The position numbers were made by a program, and so were the translations under genes. The notes beneath the pieces are model-generated. The model ran no database searches. It was not told the origin of the DNA and saw only the letters and a program-made list of their open reading frames with translations. A DNA stretch of 64,000 nt from Pseudomonas putida. Its GTDB lineage: Bacteria; Pseudomonadota; Gammaproteobacteria; Pseudomonadales; Pseudomonadaceae. Of this stretch, positions 41,154 through 49,174 are shown piece after piece. How positions within the stretch are numbered: the stretch's first letter is position 1; each line of letters opens with the position of its first letter. Location of the stretch: contig NZ_JANHLD010000003.1 in the NCBI RefSeq assembly GCF_028682455.1, positions 558,001 through 622,000 on the forward strand, in the 5' to 3' direction.

Positions 41154-41567
41154 TCAGGGGATGCAGAAGATGTCGTTGTCTTCTTCGGCAACGACCTTGC
41201 GCTGCGGGTCGTAGAGATAGGCGCTGGGCTGCATGGCCGGAGCCCGGGCTTCGAGGCGGTAGCGTTTGCCGGCTTCGAAGTGGTCGTAGCGCACTTTCAG
41301 GTAGCAGGTGCGGTCGACCGGATCGACCGAGAAGCCGCCGGCATACACCTCGTAGTCGAACCTTACGGTCAGCTCGTGCTTGCCGGGGGTGACCTGGAAA
41401 TAACGCCCGTCGCTCAGGCGCTCGCCGTCCAGGCGGTCGGCCATCAGCAACTTGCCAGGCGTCATGGTATAGAGGTCGACCCAGGCCTGCTTGCTGTCGA
41501 CTGGCGGCAAGGGGCTGGCGCAAGCCCCCAGGGTACTGAGGGCGATCAGCATCATTGGCTGGCGCAT
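41154..41567 (-). CDS. Small lipoprotein, tandem paralogue 1
   Basis: A 137-residue predicted lipoprotein: the signal sequence MRQPMMLIALSTLGAC has a lipobox LGAC, and the mature part shares with the adjacent gene (41621-42034) the pattern QAWxDL, a RYFxVxPGxHELTVR block, and CxLxVxYxxFxAGxRYxLEA. The centre looks like an all-beta domain and carries two further cysteines. No known enzyme motif. It begins 53 nt downstream of its paralogue and is probably co-transcribed with it. Confidence 0.8.
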   Translation of the reverse strand: MRQPMMLIALSTLGACASPLPPVDSKQAWVDLYTMTPGKLLMADRLDGERLSDGRYFQVTPGKHELTVRFDYEVYAGGFSVDPVDRTCYLKVRYDHFEAGKRYRLEARAPAMQPSAYLYDPQRKVVAEEDNDIFCIP

Positions 41568-41620
41568 GGCAAACTCCCGCTTGCAACCTACAAAGCACAA
41601 GCATAGCGCCATTCGCACTA

Positions 41621-42034
41621 TCAGGTGCGCTGGCAGCCCGCCGGTAGACCTTTGCCGACCAGTTTTCCCTGACCGTCGAACAACCTGGCCCACGGCCGGA
41701 AACCAATACTGCCGGCTTCCAGGTGGTAGCGCTGGCCGGCATTGAAATCCTTGTATTTCACGTTCAATTGGCAATCGCGCCATAGCGGCTCGCTGTCCGG
41801 GCCGATGTTGCTCGGTGTCACCGGGAACAGGTAGCGCACGGTCAGCTCATGGCTGCCTGGCGGTACTTCAAAGTAGCGCTTGTCGGCCCAGTCGCGATCA
41901 TCCACTTGCACGGCGTGCAAGGCTTCATCCGGGTTCGACGCAAGGTCGATCCAGGCCTGGTTGGGATCGGGGGCGGGTAGCCCGGCACAGCCGGACAACA
42001 GCACAAAACCGCTAACGACAAGCAGTGTACGCAT
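41621..42034 (-). CDS. Small lipoprotein, tandem paralogue 2
   Basis: A 137-residue lipoprotein with lipobox LSGC (MRTLLVVSGFVLLSGCAG). The mature region matches its downstream neighbour over almost the whole length, including PGSHELTVRY and the FNAGQRYHLEA segment, so the two arose by tandem duplication and have the same length. Function unknown; an envelope-localised, possibly stress-related role is an inference. It is divergent from the aminopeptidase lipoprotein gene across 68 bp. Confidence 0.8.
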   Translation of the reverse strand: MRTLLVVSGFVLLSGCAGLPAPDPNQAWIDLASNPDEALHAVQVDDRDWADKRYFEVPPGSHELTVRYLFPVTPSNIGPDSEPLWRDCQLNVKYKDFNAGQRYHLEAGSIGFRPWARLFDGQGKLVGKGLPAGCQRT

Positions 42035-42102
42035 GGCAAAACTCCAGCCGGGCAGGATAGTCTTGAAGCGGATAAACCCTTGAGCGAGAAGACAGGACGC
42101 GG

Positions 42103-43230
42103 ATGCTTCGACTATTTCTTTTGTTGCGCTCAAGTCACCGGGCACTCGACCGCATTTTTCGCTGTTTGGTTCCCTTGTCGCTGGGTGTCCTGCTGAACGG
42201 TTGTGCCAGCGTCAGTTACTACGGGCAACTGGCCAGTGGCCAATGGCAGCTGCTGCAAGCCCGTAAACCCGTGGCGGATATGTTGGCCGACCCCGCTACG
42301 CCCCCCATGCTTCGCCAGCATCTGCTGCAGGCCGAACACGCCCGGGCGTTTGCCAGCGAGCGTCTGAAACTGCCGGATAACCGCAGCTATCGGGTGTATG
42401 CCGACCTCGAGCGTCCGTTCGTGGTCTGGAACGTGTTCGCCACCCCGGAGTTTTCCCTGGAGCCCAAAACCCACTGCTTTCCGATTGCCGGATGCGTCGC
42501 CTATCGCGGCTTCTACAGCCAGGGCGCGGCCCGTGGCGCGGCGGCGTTGCAGAAGCAGCAGGGACTGGATGTGTACATCGGTGGGGTGGAAGCCTATTCG
42601 ACACTGGGCTGGTTCGATGATCCGATCCTCAACACCATGCTGCGCTGGGGGGATGAGCGACTGGCCACGGTGATCTTCCATGAGCTGGCGCATCAACGTT
42701 TCTATGTGGCGGACGACACCGCCTTCAATGAGTCCTTCGCCACCTTCGTCGAACAGGAGGGTACCCGCCAGTGGCGAGCGGCCCGCGGTTTGCCACCGCA
42801 ACAGCGGGACGAGAACCGGCAGCGTGACCAGTTTGTCGAGCTGGTGCTGGCCAGCCGGGAACGGCTCAAGGCGTTGTATGCCTCGCCGCTCACCGAATCA
42901 GCCAAACGGGCGGGCAAGCAGGCCGAGTTCGAGCGCTTGCGTCGAGAGTACCGGGCGATGCGGGATACCCAGTGGAACGGCGCTGGACGGTATGACGGCT
43001 GGATCAATGCACCGATGAACAATGCCAAGCTGCTGCCGTTTGGATTGTATGACCAGTGGGTGCCGGCGTTTGCGGGGCTGTTTGCGCAGGTGAGTGGGGA
43101 TTGGGAGGTGTTTTACGCAAGGGTTGAGGGGTTGGGGCGCCTGCCGGTCGAGCAGCGCCATCGACAGCTTGAAGACATCGCGGGGCAAGCCGGCTCCCAC
43201 ATCGGCAGGAGCGGGATTGCCCCGCGATAG
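42103..43230 (+). CDS. Aminopeptidase-family zinc lipoprotein with REP-encoded C-terminus
   Basis: A 375-residue protein of the putative aminopeptidase (DUF2265-like) family. The N-terminal hydrophobic segment ends in LLNGCAS, a lipobox, and the zinc site is HELAHQ (HExxH) with the downstream NESFATFVEQEG supplying the third ligand. The conserved WNVFATPEFSL and FPIAGCVAYRG blocks are seen. The last ~17 residues (IAGQAGSH onward to APR and the stop) are encoded by a REP palindrome, so the original stop has probably been displaced. The start ATG is assigned at 42103. Confidence 0.82.
   Translation: MLRLFLLLRSSHRALDRIFRCLVPLSLGVLLNGCASVSYYGQLASGQWQLLQARKPVADMLADPATPPMLRQHLLQAEHARAFASERLKLPDNRSYRVYADLERPFVVWNVFATPEFSLEPKTHCFPIAGCVAYRGFYSQGAARGAAALQKQQGLDVYIGGVEAYSTLGWFDDPILNTMLRWGDERLATVIFHELAHQRFYVADDTAFNESFATFVEQEGTRQWRAARGLPPQQRDENRQRDQFVELVLASRERLKALYASPLTESAKRAGKQAEFERLRREYRAMRDTQWNGAGRYDGWINAPMNNAKLLPFGLYDQWVPAFAGLFAQVSGDWEVFYARVEGLGRLPVEQRHRQLEDIAGQAGSHIGRSGIAPR
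43177..43228. repeat. REP palindrome, copy 6, within a coding 3' end
   Basis: ATCGCGGGGCAAGCCGGCTCC pairs imperfectly with GGAGCGGGATTGCCCCGCGAT. It lies in frame at the end of the aminopeptidase gene and provides its stop (GATAG). It is slightly more diverged than the other copies. Confidence 0.88.
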
Positions 43231-43235
43231 GGCCT

Positions 43236-43886
43236 TCAGGCCCGCATGAATGCCCGGTGCAGCTCACTCAGCGTGGCAAAGTGATAAGCCGGTTGCTCCG
43301 CCGTGAGTTCTTCATGGCTACCAAACCCGTACCCAACCGCGACCGCCTCCAGGCCATTGCTGCGGGCACCGATCAGATCGTGCTTGCGATCGCCGATCAT
43401 CAGCGTCTGTGCCGGGTCCAGCGACTCTTCAGCCAGCAGGTGGGCAATCAACTCGACCTTGTTGGTCCGGGTGCCGTCCAGCTCACTGCCGTAGATCACC
43501 TTGAAGTGATGATCGAACTCGAAATGCCGGGCGATCTCACGGGCGAACTCCCACGGTTTGGAGGTGGCGATGTACAGCGTCCTGCCCTGCCCGTTCAGGG
43601 CCTGGAGCAGTTCGCTGACGCCATCGAACACCTGGTTCTCATAGAGTCCCGTCACCTTGAAGCGCTCGCGGTAGAAGTTCACCGCCTCCCAGGCCCTGGC
43701 CTCGTCGAAGTGGTAGAACTGCATGAAGGCCTGCAGAAGCGGCGGGCCGATGAAGTGCTCCAGGCGAGCGAGGTCCGGCTCGTCGATACCGAGCTTGGCC
43801 AGGGCGTACTGGATCGAACGGGTAATACCCAGGCGCGGATCGGTCAGGGTGCCGTCGAGGTCGAAAAGGATGTTTTGCTGGTGCAT
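43236..43886 (-). CDS. HAD-family hydrolase, phosphoglycolate-phosphatase-like
   Basis: A 216-residue HAD phosphatase with cap domain. Motif I is FDLDGTLTD (Asp9 nucleophile, Asp11), motif II IATSKP, motif III the conserved Lys near TNKVELI, and motif IV GDRKHDLIGARSNG. The closest family is the Gph/PgmB group; similar pseudomonad proteins are annotated only as HAD hydrolases. The substrate is not determinable. It ends just after the REP that closes the convergent aminopeptidase gene. Confidence 0.85.
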   Translation of the reverse strand: MHQQNILFDLDGTLTDPRLGITRSIQYALAKLGIDEPDLARLEHFIGPPLLQAFMQFYHFDEARAWEAVNFYRERFKVTGLYENQVFDGVSELLQALNGQGRTLYIATSKPWEFAREIARHFEFDHHFKVIYGSELDGTRTNKVELIAHLLAEESLDPAQTLMIGDRKHDLIGARSNGLEAVAVGYGFGSHEELTAEQPAYHFATLSELHRAFMRA

Positions 43887-43915
43887 GGCAATCTCGATTA
43901 GTGCGTCAGGCAGGT

Positions 43916-44464
43916 TTACTCAGGCAGGTGGTAGCCTTCGGCCAGGTGCTGGTCCTTGAGTTTGACGTAGTTGCTGGCGCTGTAGGGGAAGAACGCACGT
44001 TCCTTTTCGGTCAGCGCGCGGGCTTGCTTGACCGGGCTGCCGACGTACAGAAAGCCGCTTTCAAGCCGCTTGCCCGGGGGCACCAGGCTGCCGGCGCCGA
44101 TGATCACGTCGTCCTCGACCACGGCGCCATCCATGATGGTGCTGCCCATGCCTACCAGGATCCGGTTGCCCAGGGTGCATCCGTGCAGCATGACTTTGTG
44201 ACCAATGGTTACTTCATCGCCGATCAGCAGCGCAAAGCCTTCGGGGTTGAACGGCCCGGCATGGGTGATGTGCAGCACACTGCCGTCCTGCACGCTGGTG
44301 CGCGCACCGATGCGGATACGGTGCATATCGCCGCGGATCACGGTCAGTGGCCACACCGAGCTGTCAGCACCGATCTCGACGTCTCCCAGCACCACCGCAC
44401 TGCGGTCGACGAAGGCGCGTTCGCCCAGGCGGGGGGTGTGGTTCTGGAAGCTGCGGATGGCCAT
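43916..44464 (-). CDS. Gamma-carbonic anhydrase family protein
   Basis: A 182-residue left-handed beta-helix protein built of hexapeptide repeats (for example VVEDDVIIGAGSLVPPG). The zinc-ligand histidines of the CamH/YrdA group are conserved as His65, His89 and His94, with the same 5-residue spacing for the last two. It may hydrate CO2 or act on coenzyme A derivatives, as PaaY does; the latter cannot be excluded. It lies 29 nt upstream of the HAD gene on the same strand and is likely co-transcribed with it. Confidence 0.88.
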   Translation of the reverse strand: MAIRSFQNHTPRLGERAFVDRSAVVLGDVEIGADSSVWPLTVIRGDMHRIRIGARTSVQDGSVLHITHAGPFNPEGFALLIGDEVTIGHKVMLHGCTLGNRILVGMGSTIMDGAVVEDDVIIGAGSLVPPGKRLESGFLYVGSPVKQARALTEKERAFFPYSASNYVKLKDQHLAEGYHLPE

Positions 44465-44555
44465 GATAGGAGTTCTCTTTGGTATTGATAGGGCTGCGGT
44501 CGGCGTCGATTGTAATTAAGATGGTCCAGTGTTTCTTCTGCCAAGGTGTTTAACC

Positions 44556-46607
44556 GTGAGTGCGACCAACCCGCTACTGCAGTCTTATGACTTGCCGCCC
44601 TTCTCGGCGATCCGTGCCGAGCATGTGCAGCCGGCGATTGAACAGATCCTGGCCGACAACCGTACCGCGATTGCCCAGATTCTCAAGACCCAGGGCCAGC
44701 AGCCAAGCTGGGCCGGCCTGATCCTGGCCATGGACGAGCTCAACGACCGGCTGGGCGCCGCCTGGAGCCCGGTGAGCCATCTCAATGCCGTGTGCAACAG
44801 CGCCGAACTGCGCGAGGCCTATGAGGCCTGCCTGCCGGCATTGAGTGCCTACGCCACCGAAATGGGCCAGAACCGTGAGCTGTTCCAGGCCTATGAGGCG
44901 TTGATTGCCAGCCCCGAGGCCGCAGGCTTCGATGTGGCGCAAAAGACTATTCTCGAACACGCCCTGCGTGACTTCCGCCTGTCGGGTATCGACCTGCCGG
45001 CCGACCAGCAGCAGCGTTATGCCGAAGTACAGAGCAAGCTCAGCGAACTGGGCAGCCGCTTCTCCAACCAGCTGCTCGATGCCACCCAGGCCTGGACCAA
45101 GCACGTTACCGACGAAGCCGCCCTTGCCGGCCTGACCGAATCGGCCAAGGCGCAAATGGCCGCAGCTGCCCAGGCCAAGGGCCTTGAAGGCTGGTTGATC
45201 AGTCTCGAGTTCCCAAGCTACTACGCGGTGATGACCTACGCCCAAGACCGCGCCCTGCGCGAAGAGATCTACGCCGCCTACTGCACCCGCGCCTCCGACC
45301 AGGGCCCCAATGCCGGCCAGTTCGACAATGGCCCGGTGATGCGCGAGATCCTCGACCTGCGCCAGGAGTTGGCCGAGCTCCTCGGCTATGCCAACTACGC
45401 CGAGCTGAGCCTGGCGACCAAGATGGCCGAATCCAGCGACCAGGTACTGAGTTTCCTGCGCGACCTGGCCAAGCGCAGCAAGCCGTTCGCCCAGCAGGAC
45501 CTGGCCCAGCTCAAGGCCTATGCCGCCGAGCAGGGCTGCCCGGACCTGCAAAGCTGGGACAGCGGCTTTTATGGCGAAAAACTGCGTGAGCAGCGCTACA
45601 GCGTTTCCCAGGAAACCCTGCGTGCCTACTTCCCGATCGACAAGGTGCTGTCCGGCCTGTTCGCCATCGTCCAGCGCCTGTACGGCATCGAGATTGCCGA
45701 GCTCAAGGGCTTCGACACCTGGCACCCGGATGTTCGCCTGTTCGAGATCAAGGAGCACGGCCAGCACGTGGGGCGCTTCTTCTTCGACCTCTATGCCCGC
45801 GCCAACAAGCGTGGCGGCGCCTGGATGGATGGCGCCCGCGACCGTCGTCGCGCCGCCGACGGCCAGTTGCAAAGCCCGGTGGCCAACCTGGTGTGCAACT
45901 TCACGCCGGCGGCGCCCGGCAAGCCGGCGCTGCTGACCCACGACGAAGTCACCACCCTGTTCCACGAGTTCGGTCATGGCCTGCACCACCTGCTGACCCG
46001 CATCGAGCACGCCGGTGTTTCCGGCATCAACGGTGTGGCCTGGGATGCCGTGGAGCTGCCAAGCCAGTTCATGGAAAACTGGTGCTGGGAGCCTGAAGGC
46101 CTGGCGCTGATCTCCGGTCACTACGAAACCGGTGCGCCACTGCCCCAGGACCTGCTGGAGAAAATGCTCGCGGCGAAGAACTTCCAGTCCGGCCTGATGA
46201 TGGTCCGCCAACTGGAATTCTCGCTCTTCGACTTCGAACTGCATGCCAGCCATGGCGATGGCCGCAGTGTGCTGGAAGTGCTCGAAGGTATCCGCGACGA
46301 GGTATCGGTCATGCGCCCACCGGCGTACAACCGCTTCCCCAACAGCTTTGCGCATATCTTCGCCGGTGGTTACGCGGCCGGTTACTACAGCTACAAGTGG
46401 GCTGAAGTGCTCTCGGCCGATGCCTTCTCGCGGTTCGAAGAGGAAGGCGTGCTCAATGCCGACACCGGTCGTGCCTTCCGCGAAGCCATCCTCGCTCGCG
46501 GTGGCTCCCAGGAGCCGATGCTGCTGTTCGTCGACTTCCGTGGCCGAGAGCCTTCAATCGATGCACTCTTGCGCCATTGTGGCCTGAGCGAGGAAGTGGC
46601 GGCATGA
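44556..46607 (+). CDS. prlC: Oligopeptidase A
   Basis: A 683-residue cytoplasmic M3 zinc metallopeptidase degrading signal peptides and short peptides. The active-site motif HEFGHGLHH lies near residue 470, and the downstream ELPSQFMENWCWEP region is conserved. The GTG at 44556 was chosen because AAGGTG precedes it and it gives the family's N-terminus (SATNPLLQSYDLPPFSAI). The TGA overlaps the start of the yheV-like gene (ATGA), the usual prlC-yheV pair. Confidence 0.96.
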   Translation: MSATNPLLQSYDLPPFSAIRAEHVQPAIEQILADNRTAIAQILKTQGQQPSWAGLILAMDELNDRLGAAWSPVSHLNAVCNSAELREAYEACLPALSAYATEMGQNRELFQAYEALIASPEAAGFDVAQKTILEHALRDFRLSGIDLPADQQQRYAEVQSKLSELGSRFSNQLLDATQAWTKHVTDEAALAGLTESAKAQMAAAAQAKGLEGWLISLEFPSYYAVMTYAQDRALREEIYAAYCTRASDQGPNAGQFDNGPVMREILDLRQELAELLGYANYAELSLATKMAESSDQVLSFLRDLAKRSKPFAQQDLAQLKAYAAEQGCPDLQSWDSGFYGEKLREQRYSVSQETLRAYFPIDKVLSGLFAIVQRLYGIEIAELKGFDTWHPDVRLFEIKEHGQHVGRFFFDLYARANKRGGAWMDGARDRRRAADGQLQSPVANLVCNFTPAAPGKPALLTHDEVTTLFHEFGHGLHHLLTRIEHAGVSGINGVAWDAVELPSQFMENWCWEPEGLALISGHYETGAPLPQDLLEKMLAAKNFQSGLMMVRQLEFSLFDFELHASHGDGRSVLEVLEGIRDEVSVMRPPAYNRFPNSFAHIFAGGYAAGYYSYKWAEVLSADAFSRFEEEGVLNADTGRAFREAILARGGSQEPMLLFVDFRGREPSIDALLRHCGLSEEVAA

Positions 46608-46885
46608 GTGATGCGCCCGTGATCAAGACGAAAAAACGCTTTATCGCCGGGGCAGTCTGCCCCGCGTGCAGCGAGCCGGACAAACTCATGATGTGGAGCG
46701 AAGACAGCGTTCCACACCGTGAGTGCGTGGCCTGCGGGTTTTCCGACACCCTTAACGAACAGGGGTTGTCGGTGCCCAAGGAACTGGGTACCCGGGTCAA
46801 CAAGGTCGAGTCGAAACCGGCCGAGGCCAAGGTACAGACCGTGCAGTTCTTCCCCAATCCAAAGCTGAAGAAACCAGCCGAGTAA
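46604..46885 (+). CDS. yheV: YheV family zinc-ribbon protein
   Basis: A 93-residue small protein with a four-cysteine zinc ribbon (CPAC ... CVAC) in residues 20-45. Family function is unknown; it is found linked to prlC in many gammaproteobacteria, as here, with a 4-nt overlap. A lysine-rich C-terminal tail (PNPKLKKPAE) is typical of the family. Probably translated by coupling. Confidence 0.9.
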   Translation: MSDAPVIKTKKRFIAGAVCPACSEPDKLMMWSEDSVPHRECVACGFSDTLNEQGLSVPKELGTRVNKVESKPAEAKVQTVQFFPNPKLKKPAE

Positions 46886-46929
46886 GGCGGGCGCTCAGCG
46901 GTACTGGAATCACGCAAACGCCCCGTGTA

Positions 46930-46945
46930 CTGTATGTATAAACAG
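46930..46945. promoter_or_regulatory. LexA box (SOS operator)
   Basis: CTGTATGTATAAACAG matches CTG-N10-CAG of gammaproteobacterial LexA boxes and centres about 24 bp before the radical SAM start. In P. aeruginosa the orthologous gene PA0069 is known as a member of the small LexA regulon (from memory). Confidence 0.88.
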
Positions 46946-46961
46946 TATGCGGAGCGTTTTC

Positions 46962-48023
46962 ATGTTTACTCCTCAAGGCCCGGTGCGGGGGCGTGGTACC
47001 GCGACCAATCCGCATAACCGCTTCGCCCCGAACCGCTCGGTGGCCGAGGACGACGGCTGGTATCAGGAAGTGCCCCTGACCCAAGGCACCGAAGTGCGGA
47101 TCGAAACCGCCAAGACCATCATCACCCGCAACAGCTCCCCAGACCTGCCCTTCGATCGTTCGATCAACCCCTATCGTGGTTGTGAGCACGGTTGTATCTA
47201 CTGCTATGCACGACCCAGCCATGCCTATTGGGACCTGTCGCCCGGGCTGGATTTCGAGACCAAGCTGATCGCCAAGACCAACGCGGCCGCGGTGCTTGAG
47301 CAACAATTGTGCAAGCCAGGCTATGTATGTGCGCCGATCAACCTGGGTTCCAATACCGACCCCTACCAACCTATCGAGCGTGAGCAAAAGCTCACCCGGC
47401 GGTTGTTGGAAGTGCTGCTGCGTTATCGCCATCCCGTCACCATTGTCACCAAGGGGTCGCTGATCCTGCGCGACCTCGATCTATTGACCGAGCTTGCTCG
47501 ACAGCGGCTGGTGGCAGTGATGATCAGCCTCACTACCCTGGACGACGAACTCAAGCGCACCCTGGAACCTCGCGCCGCAGCGCCAAAGGCACGGCTGCGG
47601 GCCATCCGTGTACTCAGCGAGGCGGGTATTCCTGTTGGCGTACTGTGTTCACCGATGATTCCGATGATCAACGACAGCGAGCTTGAACACCTGCTCGAGG
47701 CGGCGAAGGGCGCCGGCGCGCTCAGTGCTGCCTACATGATGTTGCGACTCCCGCTGGAAGTAGCGCCGCTGTTCGAGCAATGGCTGCAGGACCACTACCC
47801 GCAGCGGGCCAACCATGTGTTGAGCCTGATCCGCCAAAGTCGTGGTGGCGAGTTGTATGACAGCCGTTTTGGCGCGCGCATGCGCGGCGAGGGGGTGTTT
47901 GCCGATCTGCTGGCGCAGCGTTTCAGCAAGGCGATTCGTCGCTTGGAACTCGACCGCCGCAATGGCTATACCCTTGATTGCAATGCATTTTGCCCGCCAG
48001 GTGGGCAGATGTCGCTACTCTGA
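46962..48023 (+). CDS. PA0069-family radical SAM protein (SOS-regulated)
   Basis: A 353-residue radical SAM enzyme; the iron-sulfur motif CEHGCIYC gives Cys74, Cys78 and Cys81. It resembles the SplB-like group, in which spore photoproduct lyase repairs thymine dimers, but a repair reaction is not proven for this branch. The start at 46962 follows GCGGAG; an ATG five codons earlier lacks spacing. A LexA box lies immediately upstream, so DNA damage should induce it. It is followed by a weak hairpin. Confidence 0.88.
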   Translation: MFTPQGPVRGRGTATNPHNRFAPNRSVAEDDGWYQEVPLTQGTEVRIETAKTIITRNSSPDLPFDRSINPYRGCEHGCIYCYARPSHAYWDLSPGLDFETKLIAKTNAAAVLEQQLCKPGYVCAPINLGSNTDPYQPIEREQKLTRRLLEVLLRYRHPVTIVTKGSLILRDLDLLTELARQRLVAVMISLTTLDDELKRTLEPRAAAPKARLRAIRVLSEAGIPVGVLCSPMIPMINDSELEHLLEAAKGAGALSAAYMMLRLPLEVAPLFEQWLQDHYPQRANHVLSLIRQSRGGELYDSRFGARMRGEGVFADLLAQRFSKAIRRLELDRRNGYTLDCNAFCPPGGQMSLL

Positions 48024-48030
48024 AAAGCAA

Positions 48031-48059
48031 TAATGGGTATTGGCCATTAATGTTTTTTT
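48031..48059 (+). terminator. Weak terminator after the radical SAM gene
   Basis: TAATGG / CCATTA hairpin followed by a run of seven Ts, 8 bp after the stop. The stem is short and AT-rich, so efficiency is doubtful. The rest of the 246-bp gap to the carbonic anhydrase gene shows no feature I can name. Confidence 0.4.
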
Positions 48060-48269
48060 GATACTATCTGTCGAACTTGTTTCATTTCCTGGAACGCCCG
48101 TTCTAGAGCCTCCGAATTCAGTTTGAGTTAAGTTTCGCCGAGTAGCGTAGGAATTCAGCCAACGATTTAAGTGATTATTGGCTGGCACTTGTCATCTAAA
48201 TGCCATGTGCTGTTCCAATCATCAACCCGGTAAAATGGACTTAACCTAAACCGTCAAAGAGGATGAAAC

Positions 48270-48989
48270 ATGCCCGTAAAGGACCCATCCAAGGCTGTCC
48301 CGGAAGTTCCCGCCGAGAGTGCCGATGCCGCCCTGAAGCATATCGTCGACGGCTTTCTGCGCTTTCACCATGATGTCTTCCCCGAGCAGCAGGAGCTGTT
48401 CAAGAAGCTCGCCACCGCGCAAACGCCCCGTGCGATGTTCATCACCTGTGCCGACTCCCGCATCGTGCCCGAGCTGATTACCCAGAGCTCGCCGGGCGAC
48501 CTGTTCGTCACGCGTAACGTCGGTAACGTTGTGCCGCCCTACGGGCAGATGAACGGCGGCGTCTCCACCGCCATCGAATATGCCGTCCTGGCACTTGGCG
48601 TACACCACATCATCATTTGCGGTCACTCCGACTGCGGCGCCATGCGCGCGGTACTCAACCCCAACAGCCTGGAGAAGATGCCGACGGTCAAAGCCTGGCT
48701 GCGTCATGCCGAGGTGGCTCGCACGGTGGTTGAAGACAACTGTTCGTGCGGCAGCGAGCACGAAAGCATGCAAGTGCTGACCAAGGAAAACGTCATTGCC
48801 CAGTTGCATCACCTGCGCACGCACCCTTCGGTAGCATCGCGCCTGGCGGCTGGCCAGTTGTATATCCATGGTTGGATCTATGACATCGAAACCAGTCAGA
48901 TAGAAGCGTACGACGCCGCCAGCGACAGCTTCCTGCCCCTTGCTGCAGGCCAGCCAATCCCCTGCGCAACCCCGAGAGGACGCTACTAA
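48270..48989 (+). CDS. Beta-class carbonic anhydrase
   Basis: A 239-residue cytoplasmic zinc enzyme interconverting CO2 and bicarbonate. The zinc ligands are Cys60 (CADSR, with Asp62/Arg64), His119 and Cys122 (HSDCGA). AGAGGATG precedes the ATG. It lies 185 bp upstream of a SulP transporter gene in the same direction, a frequent pairing that suggests cooperation in bicarbonate supply. It corresponds to the P. aeruginosa psCA1-type enzyme (PA0102, from memory). Confidence 0.95.
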   Translation: MPVKDPSKAVPEVPAESADAALKHIVDGFLRFHHDVFPEQQELFKKLATAQTPRAMFITCADSRIVPELITQSSPGDLFVTRNVGNVVPPYGQMNGGVSTAIEYAVLALGVHHIIICGHSDCGAMRAVLNPNSLEKMPTVKAWLRHAEVARTVVEDNCSCGSEHESMQVLTKENVIAQLHHLRTHPSVASRLAAGQLYIHGWIYDIETSQIEAYDAASDSFLPLAAGQPIPCATPRGRY

Positions 48990-49174
48990 GCGTCCCTGAA
49001 ACCCCCACGACACGCTGATTGACGGCCGCCCCTGCAGGGTGCGGCCTGGTCATCGGCTGCCTTGAATTTCCCTGATTGCCTGCCGGCTCGTCTGGCGGTC
49101 TGCGCCTGCGCGTCTGTCAGGGGTGTGCCATCGGCCATTGGAATGGCTGTGAACGAGAAGGAAGGAGTGACACG

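Noticed and set aside
44574-46355. 593-codon minus-strand open frame in prlC
   Set aside because: Antisense artefact of codon bias; prlC has full catalytic motifs.
48024-48269. Possible small RNA or promoter in the gap before the carbonic anhydrase gene
   Set aside because: Only a weak hairpin with a T-run was found; no -35/-10 pair with correct spacing.
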